From Planctomycetota bacterium (GTDB taxonomy: Bacteria; Planctomycetota; UBA1135; JADKAF01): 64,000 bases of DNA. The position numbers and the translations under genes were made by a program. Of this stretch, positions 1 through 8,330 are shown one piece after another. Below the pieces are notes generated by a model. It ran no database searches and was not told the DNA's origin. It saw only the letters and a program-made list of their open reading frames with translations. The stretch's first letter is position 1. Every line of letters starts with the position of its first letter. The DNA lies in contig JADKAF010000001.1 in assembly GCA_016719295.1 (NCBI GenBank), positions 2,666,001-2,730,000 of the forward strand, given 5' to 3'.

Positions 1-627
1 GGCGGTCAGCACGCGATCGATCTCGCGCTGCGCGCGCTCGACCTCGAGGGCTACCCCGTGCTGCGCGCCTCGCTGCGTTTCAGCGTCCCCGGTCTCGCGG
101 CCGTGGCGGCGATGCTCGTCCTGCTGCGCCGACGCTACGAGCGCGGGCTCGAATCGATCGGCGTGCCGCACGTCTCGACGGCCGTCGCGGTGCAGCAGCT
201 CCTCGTCGGCGCGCTGATGGTCGTCCCCGTCGCGATCATCGCCGCCGGCCTCGCCGGTTGGCTCGGCCGCGTCGGCGCGCCGCCCGAGCTCCTCGTGCAA
301 GAGCTGCGCCCGCTGATCCCCATCGGCGACCTCGAGCGCTTCGGCGTCTTCCTCTGCATGGCGGTGATCGCGCCGCTCGTGGAGGAGCTGCTCTTCCGCG
401 GCTTCGTGCAGGAGGTCTGCGTGCAGCGCTTCGGCGCGCCGCTCGGGATCCTCGCGACGGCGGCGCTCTTCGCGGCGCTCCATCCCGCGGGCGGCTACGC
501 GCCGCTGCTCGTGCTCGCGCTGGCCCTGGGCTGCGCTCGCCAGGCCACTGGCTCGCTGCACGTCTGCATCGGTCTCCATCTCGCGCAGAACTTCGTCCCC
601 GCGCTCGCCACCGCCGTCGGAAGCTGA
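1..627 (+). CDS. CPBP-family intramembrane metalloprotease, 5' end cut by window edge
   Basis: The frame is open from base 1, so the true start probably lies outside the window; a GTG at 58 is the first visible candidate. Three family signatures of CPBP (CAAX protease and bacteriocin-processing, also called ABI) glutamic proteases are present: EELLFRG at about residue 128 of the visible frame (Glu-Glu and Arg), FAALHP after it, and HLAQNF near the C-terminus (HxxxN). Several hydrophobic segments surround them, so this is an integral membrane protease. Substrate is unknown. The next gene follows after about 60 bases on the same strand but is functionally unrelated. Family assignment is confident, the start is not. 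Confidence 0.85.
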   Translation, partial: GGQHAIDLALRALDLEGYPVLRASLRFSVPGLAAVAAMLVLLRRRYERGLESIGVPHVSTAVAVQQLLVGALMVVPVAIIAAGLAGWLGRVGAPPELLVQELRPLIPIGDLERFGVFLCMAVIAPLVEELLFRGFVQEVCVQRFGAPLGILATAALFAALHPAGGYAPLLVLALALGCARQATGSLHVCIGLHLAQNFVPALATAVGS

Positions 628-686
628 CGCGCGCTCGCGCAGCCGCTATGTTCTCGCGCCTCCCCGCTCACGGAGCTCGCGCCCGC

Positions 687-1163
687 ATGGACCTCGAAGC
701 GAAGAAGAGCGCCCTGCGCTCGATGCCCCACGGCATCTACGTCGTCACGCTGCGCCGCGGCGAGGAACGCTGCGCCTTCACGGCGACCTGGGTCACGCAG
801 ACGTCCTTCGAGCCGCCGCTGCTGGCGATGGCCGTGCGCTCCGATTCGTACGCGCGCAGCTTCTGCCAGCCGGGGACCGCGCTCGCCCTGCACTGGCTCG
901 ACAAGCAGCAGAAGAGCTTCGCGCAGACCTTCTTCAAGCCTCCGACGGTCGAAGGGCAGAGCTTCGGCCCCTACTCGTTCCAGGACGGAGTGCACGGCGC
1001 GCCGATCCTGGACGGGGTGCTCGCGCACGTCGAGGGCATCGTCCGCACCGTCGTCGAGGTCGGCGATCACCATCCGGTGCTCTTCGAGGTCGTCGACGCG
1101 AAGATCCACCGCCTCGGCGACGCGCTCGTGCTCGCCGATACGGGCTGGAAGTACGGCGGCTGA
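687..1163 (+). CDS. Flavin reductase-like FMN-binding split-barrel protein
   Basis: A 158-residue protein that begins MDLEAKKSALRSMPHGIYVVT. The pattern of an early GIYVVT strand, then FTATWVTQTSFEPPLLAMAV, then a SYARSF helix and a terminal HPVLFEVVDA strand, is that of the flavin reductase/HpaC/DIM6-NTAB fold, which binds FMN and reduces it or uses it in small oxidoreductases. The ATG at 687 gives the usual family length; an in-frame ATG at 648 would add 13 residues that look like leader sequence. No partner oxygenase gene is adjacent, so the physiological electron acceptor cannot be stated. Confidence 0.85.
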   Translation: MDLEAKKSALRSMPHGIYVVTLRRGEERCAFTATWVTQTSFEPPLLAMAVRSDSYARSFCQPGTALALHWLDKQQKSFAQTFFKPPTVEGQSFGPYSFQDGVHGAPILDGVLAHVEGIVRTVVEVGDHHPVLFEVVDAKIHRLGDALVLADTGWKYGG

Positions 1164-1177
1164 GCCCGACGGGCGCC

Positions 1178-3736
1178 TCAGCGCGCCGGGAAGCTCGGAG
1201 CGGCGAGCTTGCGCTTCGCGCGGTCGGCGCTGGCGTTCAACGCGCGCCCCGCGGAGAGCAAGGCGAGGCGCACGCGCGGCTCGCGCTCCGTTCTCTCGGC
1301 GCGGACCAGCGCGGCCAGGGCCGCGAGATCGCCGCGCTGCTCGAGCGCCAGCGCCGCGGCGCGGCGCACGAGCGGATCCTGGTCGCGCAGGAAACGCTCC
1401 AGGCGCGCCCGCGAATGGAGGTCGCCGCGCGAGGCGCGCTCCAGCGCCGCGAGCGCGATCGCCCGCTCGCGCGGCGCACGTGCGCTGTCGAGGCTGGGCT
1501 CGATGCGCTCCAGGATCTCCGGCGCGCTGCGCCGAGTGCTGGAGGCGAGCAGCTCCAGCGCGCGCAGCGCGCCACGCCGCTCGGGCGGCGCGCGCAGCGG
1601 ATCGTCGAGCACGAGATCGAGGATGCCGAGCAAGCCGGCCGCGCGCTGACGGCCGAGCTCCTCGAGGAGCGCTGCCCGCACGAGCGGGTTCGCCTCGGCT
1701 TCCCAGGCGCGGCGCAGCGACATCGCGACGGCGAACTCGGGCTCGAGCGAACCCAGCGCTCGCGCCGCGGTCTCCCGCACGCGGGCCTCGCCGTCGCCCA
1801 GGGCCTGGCGCAGAGCTTCCAGCGCTTCTCCCGGTGCGATGCGCGCGAGAGCGAGCGCGCTCTCCGCGCGCACGATGGCGCTCGGGTCGCGGGCGATCAG
1901 AGCCTCGACCGCTGCGCGCGAGCGTGCCGCTTCCTCGCCCGCTCGCAGCGCGCGGAGACCTGCCGCTCGCAGCACGGCGTCCTCGCTCGAGAGCAAGGCG
2001 AGCGCGGCCTCCTGCGACGGCGGCTCCTCGCGCCGGAAGAGCGCGCTCTCGCCGGGGTCGAGCCAAGCCCAGCGCGGCGCGAAGTCGAGCTCGAGCGGGA
2101 TCTCCACCGAGCGCTCCGGCAGCGCGGCGCGCACCACGCGACGCGCTCCGCGCTCATCGCCGAGCGCGATCTCGAGGTCGCCGGGCCAGAGCAGCGCAGC
2201 GCCTGCGTTCGCCTGCGCGGAGCCCTCTCCCACCGCGAGGCGCAGCGTCGCGCGCGGCGCGGAGGAGAGGAGGCGCGCCGAGAGAGCCGGCTCGCCACCG
2301 CGATGGAACCACGCAGCGAAGAGAGGCGTGAGATCGGCGCTCGCGAAGCGCTGGAAGGTCGCGAGCAGCTCGCGGCCGGCGATCGAGCGCCCCGCGTTCT
2401 CACGCAGCACGGCTCGGCACGCTTCGCGGAAGGCCTCCGCGCCGATCTGCGAGCGCAGGAAGTGGAGCCGCGCGGCGGCCCCGCCGTAGACCGCCGCATC
2501 GAAGAGCTCGAGCGGATGCGCGCAGACGCCGTCATCGAGCGCGCGCGGCCCGCGGCGCAGGTCCGCGGCTCGAGCATCTTCGCGGCTCCAGCGCATCCAG
2601 CGCAGGAACTCCTCGCGCCCACGCGCATGCTCGACCCACAGCAGATGGAGGTAGGAAGCGAAGCCCTCGCTGATCCAGAGATCGCCCCAGCTCCGCGGCG
2701 AGACGAGATCGCCGAACCACTGATGCGCCGCCTCGTGCGCGAGGAGATCGGCGGGATCCTCCAGCTCCTTCGCCGCGGGATCGACGAGGAAGCGCTCGCG
2801 CTCGAGCAGCACGTGGCCCAGGTTCTCCATGCCGCCTGCTGGCAAGCCCCGCACGAGGGTGTAACCGACCGCGGGCCACGGCAGCTCGCAGCCGGTCCAC
2901 TCGGTGAGGAAGTCGTGGATCGAGCTCGCTTGCGCGAAGGCCGCTCTCGCCGCGGCTTCGTCCTCGGGCTCGCAGCGCAGCACCAGCTCTCGGCCACCGC
3001 CTCGCGCGCGCACCTCGGTGAAGACCCCGGCGGCGAAGGAGACGAGGTAGCTCGGCAACGGGAAGTCGAGCTCGAACGAGTAGCTCGCGTAGACGCCGTC
3101 CTCGTCGCGCGCGACGAGAGCGCCACCCGCGGCGACCGCGAGAGCGCGCGGAACGCGCACGCGCAGCGCGAGCGTCTGCCGCTCATCCGGGGCGTCGACG
3201 CAAGGGAACCACGCGCGCGCTTGCTCGGGCTGGTTGTGAGTGAAGATCTGCGCGCGCCCGGCGCCATCGCGCGAGAAGTAGAGCCCGGTCGCGGGGCGGC
3301 CGCCGTAGGCGATGCGCACGCGCTGCGGCTGCTCGCGGGAGAGCGTCTCCGCCAGCGCGATCGCGAGCTCGCCGCCCACGTGAGCGAACGAAAGGGAGCG
3401 TCCGGCTCCATCGGTGATCGAGCGCACGTCGAGCCCCTCGAGATCGAGCGCGAGGACGCGAACCTCCTCGTCCAGGGCGAGCAGCTCTAGCTCCGCGGAG
3501 CCCTCGATCGCCGCGCGCACGGGATCGACCGCGAGCTCGAGCGCGATGTGCCGCACGTCGAAGGAGCGCCGGGGCGCCTCGCGCGCGAATCGCGGCGGCT
3601 CCGGAAAGCGCAGGCCCGCCGTCGGATCGAGGGCGTCGAGCTCGTCGCGCTCGCGCAGCGGCAGCGAGCACGCCGCCGCGAGGAGCCCGGCGAGCAGCGC
3701 GAGGACGTAGGACGGACGGGACGGGCGAACGCGCAC
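1178..3736 (-). CDS. M1-family zinc aminopeptidase lipoprotein with C-terminal HEAT repeats
   Basis: 852 residues. The N-terminus is basic then hydrophobic and ends LLAAAC, a plausible lipoprotein signal with Cys at about 23. The M1 core has the substrate-binding GGMEN motif near residue 300 and the zinc site HEAAH at about 333 followed 18 residues later by the third ligand in WISEGF, exactly the M1 spacing HExxH-x18-E. The usual M1 catalytic domain is followed from about residue 560 by Ala/Leu/Arg-rich helical pairs typical of HEAT/PBS-lyase repeats, as in long M1 enzymes. It probably trims N-terminal residues from extracytoplasmic peptides. It is convergent with the flavin reductase gene and divergent from sppA. 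Confidence 0.9.
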   Translation of the reverse strand: MRVRPSRPSYVLALLAGLLAAACSLPLRERDELDALDPTAGLRFPEPPRFAREAPRRSFDVRHIALELAVDPVRAAIEGSAELELLALDEEVRVLALDLEGLDVRSITDGAGRSLSFAHVGGELAIALAETLSREQPQRVRIAYGGRPATGLYFSRDGAGRAQIFTHNQPEQARAWFPCVDAPDERQTLALRVRVPRALAVAAGGALVARDEDGVYASYSFELDFPLPSYLVSFAAGVFTEVRARGGGRELVLRCEPEDEAAARAAFAQASSIHDFLTEWTGCELPWPAVGYTLVRGLPAGGMENLGHVLLERERFLVDPAAKELEDPADLLAHEAAHQWFGDLVSPRSWGDLWISEGFASYLHLLWVEHARGREEFLRWMRWSREDARAADLRRGPRALDDGVCAHPLELFDAAVYGGAAARLHFLRSQIGAEAFREACRAVLRENAGRSIAGRELLATFQRFASADLTPLFAAWFHRGGEPALSARLLSSAPRATLRLAVGEGSAQANAGAALLWPGDLEIALGDERGARRVVRAALPERSVEIPLELDFAPRWAWLDPGESALFRREEPPSQEAALALLSSEDAVLRAAGLRALRAGEEAARSRAAVEALIARDPSAIVRAESALALARIAPGEALEALRQALGDGEARVRETAARALGSLEPEFAVAMSLRRAWEAEANPLVRAALLEELGRQRAAGLLGILDLVLDDPLRAPPERRGALRALELLASSTRRSAPEILERIEPSLDSARAPRERAIALAALERASRGDLHSRARLERFLRDQDPLVRRAAALALEQRGDLAALAALVRAERTEREPRVRLALLSAGRALNASADRAKRKLAAPSFPAR

Positions 3737-3867
3737 GGGGCGAGCGGAGAGGGCGAGGGAACGTAGGTCGAAGCCGCGCGAGAGTCTGCCCGCGACCCCG
3801 CCGCGCTTCCACGGCGCAGCGGCGCGCCCTTGCGCGCGCGGCCGGTCGCGCGGGATCCTGCACGGCC
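3737..3867. other. Divergent intergenic region, M1 peptidase / sppA
   Basis: 131 bases between two divergently transcribed genes, so promoters for both should lie here. No convincing -35/-10 pair or operator could be picked out by eye in this GC-rich sequence. Confidence 0.5.
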
Positions 3868-5424
3868 ATGAGCTCCGCCTCGCCTTCTCGCCCGAGCCCT
3901 GCGCGCGCGCCGTGGCACGGAGCCCTGCAGCGCTTCCCGCTCGCCGCGTTCCGCGCGGCGTCGAACGCGCTGCGGCACTTGCGGCGCCGGAAGCGCGCGT
4001 GGATCGTCCTGGACGAGCCGTGGTCCTTCGAGCTCCTGCCCGCGTTGCGCGGGTGGCGCCTGCCGTTCGCGCGCAGCGCGAGCATCGACCTCGCCGGCTT
4101 GCGCGCCCTGCTCGCGCGCTGCCGGGCGGATCCGCGCGTGCGCGGGGTGATCGTGCGCCCGGAGCTCTGGACGCTCCGCGGAGCGCTGCCGTTCGCGGCC
4201 GCCGACGAGATCGCCGAGGCGCTGCTCGAGGCGCGGCGCGCGGGGCTGCGCCTCGTCGCCTTCGGGCATTGCTGGGGTCTCGCCGAGCTCGTGATCGCGA
4301 GCGCGTGCGAGCGCCGCGCGATGCCGCCGCTCGGCGAGCTCGATCTGCGCGGCCTGCGCGTCACCCAGCTCTATGGCAAGCGCTTGCTCGAGCGCGCGGG
4401 CCTGCGCGCGGAGGTCGTGAAGCGCGCGGAATACAAGGGCGCGGCGGACGCGCTGATCGAGGAGCGCATGCCCGCGCCGCAGCGCGAGGCGCTGGGCGCC
4501 TTCCTCGACGACGTGCACGAATGGCTGATCGCGCGTCTCGCCGAGCTCCGCGGCGAGAGCGCCGCGATCTTGCGCGAGCGCCTCGCGCGCGGACCGTGCC
4601 TCGCGAGCGAGGAGCAAGGCGGAGCTTGGATCGACCACGTGCTCTACGAGGACGAGCTCGTCGCCGCCATCGATCCCGCGTGCGCCGAGCGCGAGCTCTG
4701 CTCCATCACCGGCGCGCGACGGTGGCTGCTCCGCCGAGCCGCTCCGCCGCGCGCGCGGCGCCAAGGCGTGCTGCGCGTCGAAGGCGCCATCGTGCGCGGC
4801 CGCTCCCGACGACGCGCGCTGCCGTTCTTCCCGCGCACGACGGGGCTGGAGGACTTCAAGCGCGAGGTGCGCGCGGCGCGGCGACGCCGCGACATCGAGC
4901 GCTGGGTCCTGCACATCGATTCGCCCGGTGGCGATGCCCTCGCCTCCGATCTCATGCACCGCGAGCTCGGGCTGCTCGCACGCGAGCGCGAGCTCGTGGC
5001 GCACCTGGGCTCGGTCGCCGCTTCGGGCGGCTACTACATCGCCACGGCGGCGCGGCGCATCGAAGCGCATGCCACGACGCTCACCGGCTCGATCGGCGTG
5101 CTCGCGGGCAAGCTCGACGCCTCGGGTCTGCTCGAGAAGCTCGGCATCGGCGCCGAGCACGTCGACCGCGGTCGTTTCCAAGGCCTGCGCGGCTGGACGA
5201 GCCCGCTCGAGCCGGACGAGCGCGCGCTGCTCGAGCGCGCGGTGGACGCGATCTACGCGCGCTTCCGACGCTGCGTGGCCGAGGGCCGCGGCCTCGCCGA
5301 CGCCGAGGTGGAGCGCCTCGCGCGCGGGCGCATCTGGTCGGGACGAGCCGCGCACACGCTGCGCCTCGTCGATGCGCTGGGGTCCTTCGCCGCGTGCGAG
5401 CGCGGCGCGGAGGTCGCGCGATGA
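3868..5424 (+). CDS. sppA: Signal peptide peptidase SppA, S49 family (protease IV type)
   Basis: 518 residues with the two-domain 67K-type SppA arrangement. The catalytic lysine is in the N-terminal half (EYKGA, Lys190) and the nucleophile in the C-terminal half (VAASGGYYIA, Ser386), followed by the TLTGSIGV element. In E. coli SppA the corresponding residues are in YKSA and ASGGY contexts, so the Ser/Lys dyad appears complete. E. coli SppA is about 618 residues and has an N-terminal membrane anchor; here no clear membrane helix is visible, only a basic N-terminus. It degrades cleaved signal peptides or membrane-protein fragments. Its stop overlaps the next start by ATGA, so the following genes are probably translationally coupled. 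Confidence 0.92.
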   Translation: MSSASPSRPSPARAPWHGALQRFPLAAFRAASNALRHLRRRKRAWIVLDEPWSFELLPALRGWRLPFARSASIDLAGLRALLARCRADPRVRGVIVRPELWTLRGALPFAAADEIAEALLEARRAGLRLVAFGHCWGLAELVIASACERRAMPPLGELDLRGLRVTQLYGKRLLERAGLRAEVVKRAEYKGAADALIEERMPAPQREALGAFLDDVHEWLIARLAELRGESAAILRERLARGPCLASEEQGGAWIDHVLYEDELVAAIDPACAERELCSITGARRWLLRRAAPPRARRQGVLRVEGAIVRGRSRRRALPFFPRTTGLEDFKREVRAARRRRDIERWVLHIDSPGGDALASDLMHRELGLLARERELVAHLGSVAASGGYYIATAARRIEAHATTLTGSIGVLAGKLDASGLLEKLGIGAEHVDRGRFQGLRGWTSPLEPDERALLERAVDAIYARFRRCVAEGRGLADAEVERLARGRIWSGRAAHTLRLVDALGSFAACERGAEVAR

Positions 5425-5735
5425 GCTCGCTCGCTTGGGCTGGACTCGCCCTGCTCGGCCTGGCCTTCGGCACCGGGGCCTTGCTGATCCACCACATCTT
5501 CGCCGACGACGTGGAAGCTGCCGACGAAGGCATGCGCACCTCGCGCTACGGCGTGCTTTCCGCGCCGGCTCTGGCTTTGGCGCTCACCGGCGCCGGGGCG
5601 GCTGGCGCATGGATCGCGGCACGCGCGGAAGAGCACCCGTGGCTCGTCGCGCTGGGGATCGCGGCCGCCGCGGCGAGCTTCGTCGCGATCGGCCTGCCGA
5701 TCGTGAACCACGTGCTCGCGAGACGCGCGCGATGA
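5421..5735 (+). CDS. Small membrane protein of unknown function
   Basis: 104 residues beginning MSSLAWAGLALLGLAFGTGA. At least three hydrophobic segments can be seen: the N-terminus, a middle ALALALTGAGAAGAWIAA segment, and a C-terminal ALGIAAAAASFVAIGLPI segment. A short acidic loop (DDVEAADEG) follows the first segment. I do not recognise a family. The start is fixed by an ATGA overlap with sppA at 5421, and its stop overlaps the next start in the same way. This placement suggests it acts with sppA and the SGNH hydrolase at the inner membrane, but that is inference from context only. Confidence 0.7.
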   Translation: MSSLAWAGLALLGLAFGTGALLIHHIFADDVEAADEGMRTSRYGVLSAPALALALTGAGAAGAWIAARAEEHPWLVALGIAAAAASFVAIGLPIVNHVLARRAR

Positions 5736-7153
5736 GCCACGTCCTGCGGCGCGCGCTGCGCCTCGGAGGTTGCGCTCTGCTCGGGCTCTTCGCGATGGAG
5801 CTCCTGCTGCCGTTCGCGTGCGGCTCCGCGCTGGACGGCGCCACGACCGCCACCGCACGCTCGCGCGCATTCCACCGCGGCCTGCTGCGCCCCGATCGAG
5901 AGACGCTGGAGCGCTTGCGCGAGAGCGCGTTCCTCAATCAGGACGAGAGCGCGGCGTCGAGCTTCTCGGCTCCGGGTCCCTCGCTCTTAGGCATCGAGAT
6001 CCGCACGAACGCGCACGGCATGCGGATGCGCGAGATCGAGCGGAAGAAGCCCACGGCGCGCCAGCGCATCGCCGTGCTCGGAGACTCGGTGAGCTTCGGC
6101 TGGCGCGTCGTGGAAAGCGCGTGCTGGCCGCGAGTGCTGGAGCGCCGCCTGCGCGCGGCCGGCCAAGAGCTCGAGGTGCTGAACTTCGCCGTGCCCGGCT
6201 ACACGACCGCGCAGGCGGCCGCGCAGCTGCGCGCCCGCGTGCTCGACTTCGAGCCCGATCTCGTGGTGCTCGCGACGGGCTTCAACGATCACTGGCTGCG
6301 CCCGGGGCCGAACGACCTGCAGCGCCTGAGCTCGGCCGCGAGCACGAGCGCGCTCGCGCAGGCGCTCTTCGTCTGGCGGCGAGAGAGCCCTTGCCTGCGC
6401 GCCGCGCGCCGGCTCCTCGAGCTGCCCGAGCCGGGCGCTCCGTCCGGAGGCGCACCGCTCGAGCGACGAGCGCCGCTCGCCGATGTCGAGCGCGCGCTCG
6501 AGGACTGCCTCGAGCTATGCCGACGAGCGGGGGCCACCCTGGTGCTCGCCGATCTCTGCCTGCCGCATGCTCGCACGGGCGATGCCCTGCGCGCCTTCGC
6601 CGAGCGCGCCGAGCTGCCCTTCTTCGCCGCCCGCGCGGCCCTCGGCGTGTCGACCGCTCCGGCGACGCCGCTCGCCACGGCGAGGCGCTTCCGCGCGCTG
6701 CTGGAGCCCGGCCTGCGCGCGCGCTGGGACGCCGGCCGCGACGAGCTCCTGGCCCTCGCGTTCCCGCCGGATCGCGTGCGCGATCTCGCCGATCTCATGC
6801 TGAGCCCGCTGCGCCGCGACGGCGCGGAGGCATGGCTCGAGCTGGAAGCGGGCGCGCCCCGCGATTGGGCGCTGGTGCCGCGGAGCTACCTCGAGGCCAG
6901 CGGCTCGCTCGAGCGGCTGATGACCTTGGTCTACCATCGCCTCGAGGAGGGCCCGGGCGACGGAGAGCTGCGCGTCGGTCGCTTCGCGGGCGCGGCCTAC
7001 GATTGCGCCGACGCGCCGTACGTCGAGCTCGCGCACGGCGAAGCGATCCATCCCAACGCAGCCGGACATGCGGCCCTCGGCGCGAGCTTCACGCGCTTCT
7101 TCCTCGAGCGCCCAGAGCTCCTCGAAGGCGCCGGCCGGAGGGGCCGCCGATGA
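5732..7153 (+). CDS. Membrane-anchored SGNH/GDSL-family hydrolase
   Basis: 473 residues. A hydrophobic segment at about residues 9-30 is a signal anchor. SGNH blocks follow: GDSVSFGW with the nucleophile Ser119, a block II glycine in NFAVPGYT, block III GFNDHW with the Asn, and a C-terminal block HPNAAGH with His440. The residue three before that His is Glu437 rather than the usual Asp. The family deacylates or transfers acyl groups on lipids and glycans; the substrate here is not evident. The long insert between blocks III and V makes it larger than a minimal SGNH domain. It overlaps both neighbours by ATGA and is followed by a methyltransferase. Confidence 0.85.
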   Translation: MSHVLRRALRLGGCALLGLFAMELLLPFACGSALDGATTATARSRAFHRGLLRPDRETLERLRESAFLNQDESAASSFSAPGPSLLGIEIRTNAHGMRMREIERKKPTARQRIAVLGDSVSFGWRVVESACWPRVLERRLRAAGQELEVLNFAVPGYTTAQAAAQLRARVLDFEPDLVVLATGFNDHWLRPGPNDLQRLSSAASTSALAQALFVWRRESPCLRAARRLLELPEPGAPSGGAPLERRAPLADVERALEDCLELCRRAGATLVLADLCLPHARTGDALRAFAERAELPFFAARAALGVSTAPATPLATARRFRALLEPGLRARWDAGRDELLALAFPPDRVRDLADLMLSPLRRDGAEAWLELEAGAPRDWALVPRSYLEASGSLERLMTLVYHRLEEGPGDGELRVGRFAGAAYDCADAPYVELAHGEAIHPNAAGHAALGASFTRFFLERPELLEGAGRRGRR

Positions 7154-7794
7154 GCGAAGAGCTCGAAGAGCGCCTGCGTTGGGTGCGCGCGCTGCCGGTC
7201 CTCGAGCGGCGCGAGGAGTTCCTCGCGGCTCGGCTCGGGGCAGGTCCGCTGCTGGACATCGGCTGCATCGACGAGCGCCGCCCCGAGCGCATCGCGCAAT
7301 CGCTGCACGCGTGGATCCGCGCGCGCTGCCCGGAGGTGCATGGCGTCGACGCCGATCCTCGCGCGGTGGAGATCGCCGCGCGCGAGGGCTTCGCCGTGCG
7401 GCTCGCCGACGCGGAGCGCGACGACCTGGGAGGTCCATACGCCACCATCGTCGCGGGCGAGGTGATCGAGCACGTGGCGAACGCCGGCGCCTTCCTCGCG
7501 AATCTGGCCCGCCATCTGCGACCGGAGGGGCGCCTCCTCCTCACCACGCCGAACCCCTTCAGCTTCCGTCAGCTCTCCAAGGTGCTCCGCCGCGGAGAGC
7601 CGCAGGTGCATGCGCGTCATACGGCTTGGCTCGATCCGCTGACCCTGCTCGAGGCCGCGGCACGACAAGGGCTCGAGGCGCGCACGGGAGCCTGGTTCCT
7701 CCCCGCTCGCGGTGCGCTCGTGCGCTGGCTCGCGCGGCGCCGCCCCTTCGGCAGCGAGAGCTTCGGCCTCGAGCTCGTGGCGAGCGCACGCTAG
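7150..7794 (+). CDS. Class I SAM-dependent methyltransferase
   Basis: 214 residues. Motif I is LLDIGCIDE at about residue 34, an acidic strand end follows in VHGVDADP, and VAGEVIEHV matches the post-motif region of the Methyltransf_11/23-like families. RLLLTTPNPFSF gives the later beta-strand region. The start overlaps the stop of the SGNH hydrolase gene (ATGA), giving a run of four coupled genes with sppA. The acceptor is unknown; together with a GDSL hydrolase a lipid or surface-glycan substrate is possible but not shown. Residue 37-38 is GC where most relatives have a glycine pair, a minor variation. Confidence 0.88.
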   Translation: MSEELEERLRWVRALPVLERREEFLAARLGAGPLLDIGCIDERRPERIAQSLHAWIRARCPEVHGVDADPRAVEIAAREGFAVRLADAERDDLGGPYATIVAGEVIEHVANAGAFLANLARHLRPEGRLLLTTPNPFSFRQLSKVLRRGEPQVHARHTAWLDPLTLLEAAARQGLEARTGAWFLPARGALVRWLARRRPFGSESFGLELVASAR

Positions 7795-7894
7795 CACGCT
7801 CGTGGTCGCTGCTCCGCGGAGACCTCCTCCGAGCGCTGCGCCGCGCGACGGACTCAAGCCCTGGGCCTCGGCGCTCCGAAGCGAGAGCGGAACG

Positions 7895-8221
7895 ATGCGT
7901 CGGAGCGTCTCCGTGACTGAGCAGCTTGCCCGTACCAAGGCCGAGGAACTCGGAGTGCCCCACGCCGGCCGGAGCCTGAGCGAGGTCGTGCGCGCGATCC
8001 AGCAACGCGAGGGCTTCGAGACTTGCTTCGATACCGGTCGCAGCCTCTGCGCGCAGGAAGCGTGCTGCTGGCGCGAGTCCTGCCTCGGTCGCGCGCTGGC
8101 GCGCCACGCGCTGGAGCTCGGCGTGCCGATCGACGAAGCCGCCGCGCGCGAGGCGCGTACGCGTCGCGCCGCTCTGCGCTTCGATCGCCGCCTCCGACGC
8201 CTCGAGCAGCTCGGCGTCTGA
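7895..8221 (+). CDS. Small SAP/Rho-N-like protein with C-terminal cysteine cluster
   Basis: 108 residues from ATG 7895; a GTG at 7913 is an alternative start. The central part, TKAEELGVPHAGRSLSEVV followed by RAIQ, resembles the SAP or Rho N-terminal helix-extended-loop-helix fold. It is followed by a CF-DTG-RSLC-ACCWRESC stretch, a spacing C-x7-C-x4-CC-x4-C. Small proteins pairing a SAP-like helix set with a CCWR..C cluster occur in various bacteria, usually as hypothetical proteins. The cysteines could bind zinc, and a nucleic-acid role would fit the SAP-like part. The last 40 residues are highly charged and helical. A terminator-like hairpin follows. Confidence 0.65.
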   Translation: MRRSVSVTEQLARTKAEELGVPHAGRSLSEVVRAIQQREGFETCFDTGRSLCAQEACCWRESCLGRALARHALELGVPIDEAAAREARTRRAALRFDRRLRRLEQLGV

Positions 8222-8256
8222 GCGGCGCGCTCCGCGCTCGCCGAGGGGCATGCAAA

Positions 8257-8277
8257 CGGGGGCCGCTCGGGCCCCCG
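8257..8277 (+). terminator. GC-rich hairpin with short T tract between convergent genes
   Basis: An 8-bp stem (8257-8264 with 8270-8277) and 5-nt loop are followed by CTTTCGTT. It lies between the SAP-like gene and the convergent secreted-protein gene and could stop transcription in the plus direction. A 10-nt direct repeat (8248-8257 and 8303-8312) begins at its left edge. Confidence 0.65.
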
Positions 8278-8330
8278 CTTTCGTTCGCGCAGATCGCGCG
8301 GTGCATGCAAACCTCGGGATGCGCCCGGCT

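Noticed and set aside
495..2066. Long Arg/Ala-rich open frame antisense to the CPBP, flavin reductase and M1 genes
   Set aside because: Composition is that of a shadow frame in GC-rich DNA; it spans several well-supported genes on the other strand or in another frame and has no domain signature.
1415..3490. 691-codon open frame antisense to the M1 aminopeptidase
   Set aside because: Mirror of the HEAT and M1 coding sequence; no signature motifs, base periodicity belongs to the minus-strand gene.
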